This document shows positions 4,941-9,978 of a DNA stretch of 9,978 bases, piece after piece. Origin of the DNA: Paludibacteraceae bacterium (lineage in GTDB: Bacteria > Bacteroidota > Bacteroidia > Bacteroidales > Paludibacteraceae). The notes beneath the pieces are model-generated. The model was not told where the DNA came from. It searched no databases and saw nothing but the letters and a program-made list of their open reading frames with translations. The DNA lies in NCBI GenBank assembly GCA_017550055.1, contig JAFYMM010000378.1, positions 1 through 9,978 on the forward strand, given 5' to 3'. Numbering within the stretch: position 1 is the stretch's first letter; every line of letters begins with the position of its first letter. The translations under genes were made by a program, and so were the position numbers.

Positions 4941-7900
4941 TTACTTAACCGCAACTTTAACCACTTGGTTATTTACACGTACAAGCACAATATTTGCTGG
5001 CACATTACCAATTGCAGTCATAGTAGTTGTTGCTTCTGCAGCAAACAAACGTTGACCAAGCATTGTGTAAACTTCAATCATTGCACCCGCTTCTGCTTCT
5101 ACAAAGATTGTTCCATTATTAGAGTAAACAACAGCCGAAAGTTCATTATTTTCCACTTCTGTTGGGTCTAATTCACCTTTACCTACAACCAATGAACGTT
5201 TAGCAGGAGTTACTGTTACGTTATTGTCAGTTGGAACAGTATATATACGTACAACATTATCACCAGTTACAACAAGGTTACCTGCATAATCAAGAGTCAT
5301 TTGACGTATAGCTGCTGTAATACCATGATTAAAAGAATAACGTAGATTAAGTATTGGTTTTGTATCTTCCCAAACAATATCAAATACCATAAATTCAGCA
5401 GAACCATTATTTAAAATCAATGTATTTTCGTCTGGAGTGATTACGAAACCACCACCATTTGTACCATCAATGATATCTGAATATGGTTCTACTGCAGAAG
5501 ATAACTGTTCATTACCTGCCCAATCATAGAATTTAAATGATGTAGCAGAAGCATTATTATTACCTGAAGTACGGTTTTGTGCTACAAACACACCACGTGA
5601 TGTACCCCATACGTTACCTTCTGTATTACCTTGTCCTGTAAGTGGAATAACTGCACTTGGAGCTTCTCCCCATGATTGTTTGAGTGAGCCATCTTCATTA
5701 CCAATGTTATAGATTGCAAGACCATTTTTAGGAAGTGAACCACTTGCATCTTCATTATAAACAATAAGTTTAGCATCTGCGCCTTTACCATAAATATTAA
5801 CTCCAGGAGTAGATGAACCTACTGCTACATTTTTGTTTAGAATAACACCTGTAGGCTTTTCATTTACAATTTCACGAGTATCTCCTTCAAAGAAGTTTGT
5901 ATATGTTCCTTCAAGATTAGCAGGGTCAACACACCAAACACCAGAGTTACCATCCGACCAATCTGAAAAATACACACGACCTGTTTCATCTATAGTTGCA
6001 TGAACTGGGTTACCCCAATCTACACCACCACGATATTGTGTTGTATTAACTTTGCTATAATCTTGGTTGAAAACATAAATACCATTATAAATCTTATTAG
6101 CAGATGCAGATGAGCCTTGACGGTCCATTACATAGATACGACCAAAGAAGTCAGATTCAGGAGAGTTATCAACTGTATTAAATGCACGACCATAAGTATG
6201 TTCTGTGTCTTTATAAATTGCTACCCATTTTGTTACGTTTTCACCACGAAGTTCAATTGCCCATGTTGTAGCAACATTTTCTTCGCCTGGAAGGTCTGAC
6301 ACTTTGATTGTTACTGTGTTTTCTCCTTTCACTACATCAGTCAATGCTTGACGACCTACTTCTTCTTCGTTTTGATAGAAGATAATATCGGCAGATGTAG
6401 CATTTTCGTTAGCTGAGAATGTGAATGTATAAGCATCATTTTCTTTTGTTACATTCAAACCGTATGCATAGATATTAGCAACTACAGGTTGTTCTACGCC
6501 AGCAGTTGTGAATGTAGTGATTGTGCCATCTGTAACAAGACGGATAACAAAGTTGCCTTTGCTAACTGTAATTGCTGCTGCAGCATAAGCAGCTTTCACT
6601 GGTGTTGCAAGAGTTGCATTAAGTTTGATTTCTTTTGCTGCCGAGAAACCTTCTGTTACATCATACATACGTACACCTGCAACAAGTGTATCTTCGTTAT
6701 AATAAGGCATTACCATCAACGAATGACCTGCATATTTGAGGTAAGATGCATGACCTGCAAGGTTTACAGAGTCTGCTACCAAAGAAGAAAGTGGTGTTAC
6801 ATCTTGAGCAGAAGCCGCTGCCAAAGCAAATTCTGATGGCAAATACAAAGGACCATCAAGAACATAATTTTTAGTAATATCACGTGGTGAGAGTTGCAAC
6901 AAGAATGGCTCGCCCAATGTAAGAGCTGAATATGCTGTTTTACCATAGAAAGTAGAAGCAATAGTGTTATCAACAACTGAGAATTGTGCAACACGCATAC
7001 CTCTTGCCGAACCTGAAGTAACACCTGTCACCATAACATTGCATTCTGCTGCTTCACCCGAAACTGCGATAGACATACCCATATCGCCACGATTATAGTT
7101 ACAAGAGTGTTGTGAGCTAACCCATTTCACAGGTGCTACATGAAGTGAATCCCAACGATAGAATTGAATTGCGCCACGTTTATAACCAGCATCAACTTGA
7201 TTATCTGCATATTGACAACGAATATAGTTACAACCTACAAGCACACCATTGCAAGTAAGAGCTACGTCTGAAAGTGCAAGATAGCTACCTGCGTTTTCTG
7301 CGTCAATAGGGTCGATACCTTCAAGCGAAATATTTGCAATTTCACCTGTTTTGTTATTTACAAGGTAAAGGTGAGCTGCTTTGTCTTCTGTGTGTGAAAG
7401 AATGATAGTAGAATCACCACGTTGGATAGTACGTTTGATAGTACCCTCAATAGCAAAAGTAGCAGTTGTTGCTTCGCCTACAGTGATTGCTGAAGGTGCA
7501 ACTTCCGACACTTTAGCTGCATCTGGATAGTCAACAAATACTTCTTTTGGAGGCTCATAAGATGTAGATTCCAAATAAATCATTGGATATGTAGTTTCGT
7601 TAGCTTTCACTGTGAGAGCCTCTTTGTATTCATCAAACAATGGTTTGTAGCCTTCACAAGTAGCGTCGAGTGTATAGTCATTGCCTGGCTCAAGGTCTGG
7701 GAAATAGAAAATACCATTATAAAGAGTATCTACGTTGTATTTAGCCACTTCTACACCACCTTTGTAGAGCGTAACCACAGCACCGTTACATGGCACCCAT
7801 TGGTCGTTTGTCTTAGCTGCATAATTGAACAATGAGTGTGACATTTTTTCGTGAAGGTCTTTCACTGTACCCATGATATAACCTTTAGTTTCAGCTGTTT

Positions 7901-8684
7901 CACCAAAATAAGCAGCAATACCACGATAGTAACGAATACCCTCTTGTTTGCAATAATCACGGTTAAGCGCACGGTGACGTGCTGGTTGATATGTATGGAA
8001 ATAACCTTCTGAAAGATAACCAGGAATACTTTGTTTCAATACTCCAAGTGTATAACCATAGAAATCATCGCAACCACGGTTATTCATTTTTGTTTTGCTG
8101 TAATATGAATATGGGTCAAGTTCGCTATCCATCATTTCGAAAAGATATGGCCACAATGTAGCACACATCTCTTTACTACCTGCATTAGCTGCAGTGGCAT
8201 CGCTACCTTTGTAAAGAAGTAAAGGATAGTTAGTTGCTGTTCCATCAGTAGCTGCATTTGAGTGAACAGAGATGAAATAGTCTGCTTCGAATGTTTCTGC
8301 CTCTGCTGCAATTACTGAAAGTGCTTTGTTATATTGCTCATAATCAGGACGTGATTTATATGATTCCCATGTATAATCAGCATAAGGATATACATAGTCC
8401 CATGGACCACAAGCTGTACGTGAATACATTACCACAGCACCTGCTGCTTCAAGTTTACGACCTAATTCAAGACATTTCCAAAGGTTAGTATTTGATTCAT
8501 AGAAACCGCATGTATCAGGCAAACCTGTTGTTGGAAGATTTGGATAAGGGATAGTTGCCATAGGACGGTCGTTAGAACCGAAACTACCATGACCTGGATT
8601 GACATAGATTTTTTTGCCATTCAATTGCGCCATCATAACAGCAGATGTCATGATAGCAGCGACAAATAATAATATTTTTTTCAT
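4941..8684 (-). CDS. T9SS-secreted N-acetylmuramoyl-L-alanine amidase with propeller-like regions
   Basis: A 1247-aa multidomain exported protein. The signal peptide MKKILLFVAAIMTSAVMMA is cut before QLNG. Residues about 24-260 form an amidase_3 zinc hydrolase that cleaves the muramoyl-L-alanine bond. Putative ligands are His32 (NPGHGSFG), Glu63 (FYESNTN) and His141 (ISVHSNA), with Glu226 (LSEGYF) as general base, so the site looks intact. Residues 262-374 resemble a carboxypeptidase-regulatory-like beta sandwich (GIFYFPDLEPGNDYTLDA). Residues about 380-720 and 830-1150 are beta-rich and propeller-like (for example HATIDETGRVYFSDWSDGN), with an Ig-like segment at about 735-820 between them. 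The last ~70 residues (GTIFVEAEAGAMIEVYTMLG ... VVKVAVK) are a T9SS C-terminal sorting domain, so the protein should be surface-attached or released. It starts 9 bp after the upstream propeller gene, giving one operon. Propeller assignments are by eye and less certain than the ends. Confidence 0.9.
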   Translation of the reverse strand: MKKILLFVAAIMTSAVMMAQLNGKKIYVNPGHGSFGSNDRPMATIPYPNLPTTGLPDTCGFYESNTNLWKCLELGRKLEAAGAVVMYSRTACGPWDYVYPYADYTWESYKSRPDYEQYNKALSVIAAEAETFEADYFISVHSNAATDGTATNYPLLLYKGSDATAANAGSKEMCATLWPYLFEMMDSELDPYSYYSKTKMNNRGCDDFYGYTLGVLKQSIPGYLSEGYFHTYQPARHRALNRDYCKQEGIRYYRGIAAYFGETAETKGYIMGTVKDLHEKMSHSLFNYAAKTNDQWVPCNGAVVTLYKGGVEVAKYNVDTLYNGIFYFPDLEPGNDYTLDATCEGYKPLFDEYKEALTVKANETTYPMIYLESTSYEPPKEVFVDYPDAAKVSEVAPSAITVGEATTATFAIEGTIKRTIQRGDSTIILSHTEDKAAHLYLVNNKTGEIANISLEGIDPIDAENAGSYLALSDVALTCNGVLVGCNYIRCQYADNQVDAGYKRGAIQFYRWDSLHVAPVKWVSSQHSCNYNRGDMGMSIAVSGEAAECNVMVTGVTSGSARGMRVAQFSVVDNTIASTFYGKTAYSALTLGEPFLLQLSPRDITKNYVLDGPLYLPSEFALAAASAQDVTPLSSLVADSVNLAGHASYLKYAGHSLMVMPYYNEDTLVAGVRMYDVTEGFSAAKEIKLNATLATPVKAAYAAAAITVSKGNFVIRLVTDGTITTFTTAGVEQPVVANIYAYGLNVTKENDAYTFTFSANENATSADIIFYQNEEEVGRQALTDVVKGENTVTIKVSDLPGEENVATTWAIELRGENVTKWVAIYKDTEHTYGRAFNTVDNSPESDFFGRIYVMDRQGSSASANKIYNGIYVFNQDYSKVNTTQYRGGVDWGNPVHATIDETGRVYFSDWSDGNSGVWCVDPANLEGTYTNFFEGDTREIVNEKPTGVILNKNVAVGSSTPGVNIYGKGADAKLIVYNEDASGSLPKNGLAIYNIGNEDGSLKQSWGEAPSAVIPLTGQGNTEGNVWGTSRGVFVAQNRTSGNNNASATSFKFYDWAGNEQLSSAVEPYSDIIDGTNGGGFVITPDENTLILNNGSAEFMVFDIVWEDTKPILNLRYSFNHGITAAIRQMTLDYAGNLVVTGDNVVRIYTVPTDNNVTVTPAKRSLVVGKGELDPTEVENNELSAVVYSNNGTIFVEAEAGAMIEVYTMLGQRLFAAEATTTMTAIGNVPANIVLVRVNNQVVKVAVK

Positions 8685-8693
8685 AATTCTGCG

Positions 8694-9533
8694 TTATTTA
8701 AGGTTAATTAAATATGCTTCACCATTTGGTGTTGAGCAAACGATTTTTTTACCATCGGCTGAAACGTATGGATACATAGCCATGATTGCATTGTTAGTAA
8801 GCACTTGGTTTTTGCCATCAAGTGTGTAAACCACAATCTCTGAAGATGTTACAACATGACCATTATCTAAGTCGTTCATACCTACTACAACATTGTTATT
8901 ATACCATTTTGGAGCACGGAAGCTTCCAATACGTTTAGCGTTTGTGCCATCTACATTGCACACCCATGTGCCATTACCTGCAAGGTGATAAAGCACTTTT
9001 GTGCCATCAGGCGAGAGGCTTGGCCAAAGATAGCTACGACCTTGTCCATTAGGTGACAACACTTTAGACATTGTGCCTACAGTAATCATCAATTCACCAT
9101 TTTGAATGAAAACTACTGGAGAAACTGCTTGACGTGAACGAGCACGTTGCATATCTCTTGTTGATTTCACAAGAGTTGTTTTTTGTGCTGTTGCCATATC
9201 TTGATTCACCAAAGTTGCCATACGTGAATGGTCTGCTGCGTATGTCACTTCACGATAAGTTACATTTTTTGAGTCTGCCGAAATTTCTACACCGAAACCA
9301 GCACCTTCAGCGTCAGTGAGTTTTGTAACATTTTCTGACACTAAATCAAAGCGTTGCAAACCTTTGTTTGTTTGCGAAGAGATAAGTACATAAGTACCAT
9401 CAGGCGCAATGCCCACAATTTTTGAGTCTGCATTCTGTGGAATGTTCAATTTCTCAACAGAAGCAACTTCTAATACTTGCGCTGATGCCATAACTGACAC
9501 AAGTGCAACGACTAAAAGTAAGATTTTTTTCAT
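8694..9533 (-). CDS. Exported TolB-like beta-propeller protein
   Basis: A 279-aa protein with a Sec signal peptide (MKKILLLVVALVSVMASA, cleavage before QVLEV). The mature part shows repeated PD40/WD40-like blade motifs: VGIAPDGTYVLISS (40-53), VEISADSKNVTYR (82-94), WPSLSPDGTKVLYH (170-183), FRAPKWYNNNVVVG (205-218) and YPYVSADGKKIVCST (254-268). This resembles the propeller half of TolB, but the N-terminal TolB domain is missing and there is no sorting domain or lipobox, so it is probably periplasmic or secreted. No catalytic residues are recognisable; such propellers usually bind proteins or glycans. It is the first gene of a two-gene operon with the amidase, with a 9-bp gap, and may bind peptidoglycan or help the amidase, but that is inference. 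I saw no canonical TAnnTTTG promoter in front of it. Confidence 0.88.
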   Translation of the reverse strand: MKKILLLVVALVSVMASAQVLEVASVEKLNIPQNADSKIVGIAPDGTYVLISSQTNKGLQRFDLVSENVTKLTDAEGAGFGVEISADSKNVTYREVTYAADHSRMATLVNQDMATAQKTTLVKSTRDMQRARSRQAVSPVVFIQNGELMITVGTMSKVLSPNGQGRSYLWPSLSPDGTKVLYHLAGNGTWVCNVDGTNAKRIGSFRAPKWYNNNVVVGMNDLDNGHVVTSSEIVVYTLDGKNQVLTNNAIMAMYPYVSADGKKIVCSTPNGEAYLINLK

Positions 9534-9607
9534 AAATTTTAGATTTATAATTATTAATTAAATAATGTAACTAAATAATGTGAGTTTAATACAAAACGCC
9601 GCATGGC

Positions 9608-9749
9608 ATCTGTGTCATCCGTAGAGCTCTTTTTGCATAGCAAAAGAGCGAATCAAAAAAAATAATCCATAGAAAAGAAATTCCAAGAAAGTTAAATATT
9701 TGTTTTATTTGTGTAATTTGTGGGCAAAAAAACTCCGTGTGTTCCGTGA
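9608..9749 (+). repeat. Three degenerate 17-nt GTGT repeats
   Basis: The copies are ATCTGTGTCATCCGTAG (9608-9624), ATTTGTGTAATTTGTGG (9707-9723) and CTCCGTGTGTTCCGTGA (9733-9749). All share T at position 2, GTGT at 5-8, T at 11 and GT at 14-15, with pyrimidines at 3-4 and 12-13. A partial further copy, GTTCCGTGA, is at 9780-9788. Similar strings occur, as I recall, as dispersed intergenic repeats in Bacteroidota. Confidence 0.55.
9626..9649. repeat. GCTCTTTT hairpin
   Basis: GCTCTTTTTGC (9626-9636) and GCAAAAGAGC (9640-9649) pair with one bulged T and an ATA loop. No T-tract follows on either strand, so it is not a standard terminator. It begins 2 bp after the first 17-nt GTGT repeat. Confidence 0.6.
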
Positions 9750-9837
9750 ATTTTATCGCCAAAGGCTCAAAGACTTTCAGTTCCGTGAGAAATGAAAGTT
9801 ATGTAGAACTCACGTTAAATAATATCTTCACAAACAA

Positions 9838-9860
9838 AATACACACTCACAGTGTGTATT
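9838..9860. repeat. AATACACA/TGTGTATT hairpin, copy 3
   Basis: AATACACACT (9838-9847) and AGTGTGTATT (9851-9860) form a perfect 10-bp stem around CAC, the best of the three copies. On the - strand it is followed by TTGTTTG, a weak T-rich tail, about 78 bp past the stop of the possible gene entering from the right. Confidence 0.75.
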
Positions 9861-9877
9861 CTTCTTTCCTAACTTTT

Positions 9878-9904
9878 AGCAACCCTCAAGCAACCTTCAA
9901 GCAA
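9878..9904. repeat. 11-nt tandem repeat AGCAACCYTCA
   Basis: AGCAACCCTCA (9878-9888) and AGCAACCTTCA (9889-9899) are adjacent 11-nt units differing at one base, followed by a partial AGCAA. The same strings occur near hairpin copies 1 and 2 at 1840-1868. Confidence 0.65.
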
Positions 9905-9937
9905 GAAAACAGTCATTTTAGCGAAAACAAAAGAAAT

Positions 9938-9978
9938 TTATTTATTTTGTTGAGCGTCAGACTGTTCACGACCAAAAG
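9938..9978 (-). CDS. Possible 3' end of a leftward gene entering from the right
   Basis: The - strand is open from the window edge to TAA at 9938-9940 and would end FGREQSDAQQNK. The codons (GGT, CGT, GAA, CAG, GCT, CAA) match the usage of real genes in this window, and the hydrophilic tail is plausible. Thirteen codons are too few for a product call, and the open frame could be chance. Confidence 0.35.
   Translation of the reverse strand, partial: FGREQSDAQQNK

Larger units (their letters stand above)
9534..9937. other. Repeat-rich non-coding region
   Basis: About 400 bp with no credible ORF on either strand. Next to the propeller gene it is nearly pure A/T, with TAAATAATGT repeated at 9559-9568 and 9572-9581. 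Further on it holds a hairpin (9626-9649), three degenerate 17-nt GTGT repeats, a second small inverted repeat (ACTTTCA 9773-9779 / TGAAAGT 9793-9799), hairpin copy 3 and an 11-nt tandem repeat. A strict search by eye for TAnnTTTG on the - strand found none, so the propeller-amidase promoter is unresolved. Confidence 0.7.

Noticed and set aside
6489..6836. Cysteine-rich 115-aa open frame on the + strand
   Set aside because: It lies wholly antisense to the amidase gene. Its many Cys codons are the complement of GCA/ACA-type codons in the real frame, and it has no start context or family likeness.
8694..9533. Assignment as true TolB of the Tol-Pal system
   Set aside because: The N-terminal TolB domain is absent and no tolQRA or pal genes are nearby; only the propeller repeats match.
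9534..9937. Small RNA gene or riboswitch ahead of the propeller-amidase operon
   Set aside because: Hairpins are present, but there is no promoter-terminator pair and no riboswitch core I recognise; the content is better described as repeats.

Overview
The window looks like a chromosomal segment of an AT-rich Bacteroidales bacterium (phylum Bacteroidota). Four things point there: promoter-like sites of the TTTG/TAnnTTTG type, A-rich leaders without strong Shine-Dalgarno sites, an SPII lipoprotein with an SCGS lipobox, and a very large secreted protein ending in a type IX secretion (T9SS) C-terminal sorting domain. No tRNA, rRNA, CRISPR array, transposase, phage gene or plasmid gene was seen.

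Layout. (1) Positions 1-1138, + strand: the 3' end of iorA and complete iorB, the two subunits of indolepyruvate ferredoxin oxidoreductase (aromatic 2-oxoacid to aryl-CoA conversion). They are separated by 133 bp containing an imperfect hairpin. (2) 1219-1716, + strand: a small lipoprotein of unknown function, ending in a strong terminator that faces a convergent operon. (3) 1906-3443, - strand: apbE (FAD:protein FMN transferase) followed 14 bp later by a TlpA/thioredoxin-like extracytoplasmic protein. (4) 3583-4752, + strand: nspC (carboxynorspermidine decarboxylase), transcribed divergently from apbE. The 139 bp between them holds two mirror-image Bacteroidota promoters. (5) 4941-9533, - strand: a two-gene operon with a TolB-like propeller exported protein and then a 1247-aa amidase_3/propeller/T9SS-CTD protein. 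(6) 9534-9937: a repeat-rich non-coding stretch. (7) 9938-9978: possibly the last codons of another leftward gene.

The metabolic genes (iorAB, apbE, nspC) are ordinary core functions. The less ordinary material is the T9SS-exported peptidoglycan amidase with its propeller partner, a relic of a second sorting-domain 3' end just past its stop codon, and intergenic repeats. A hairpin with stem AATACACA/TGTGTATT occurs three times. With an 11-nt repeat motif it forms a similar module at two sites about 8 kb apart, and three degenerate 17-nt GTGT repeats lie next to one of those sites. I did not find a convincing new defence, mobile or biosynthetic system. The repeat modules and the secreted amidase operon deserve the closest look.
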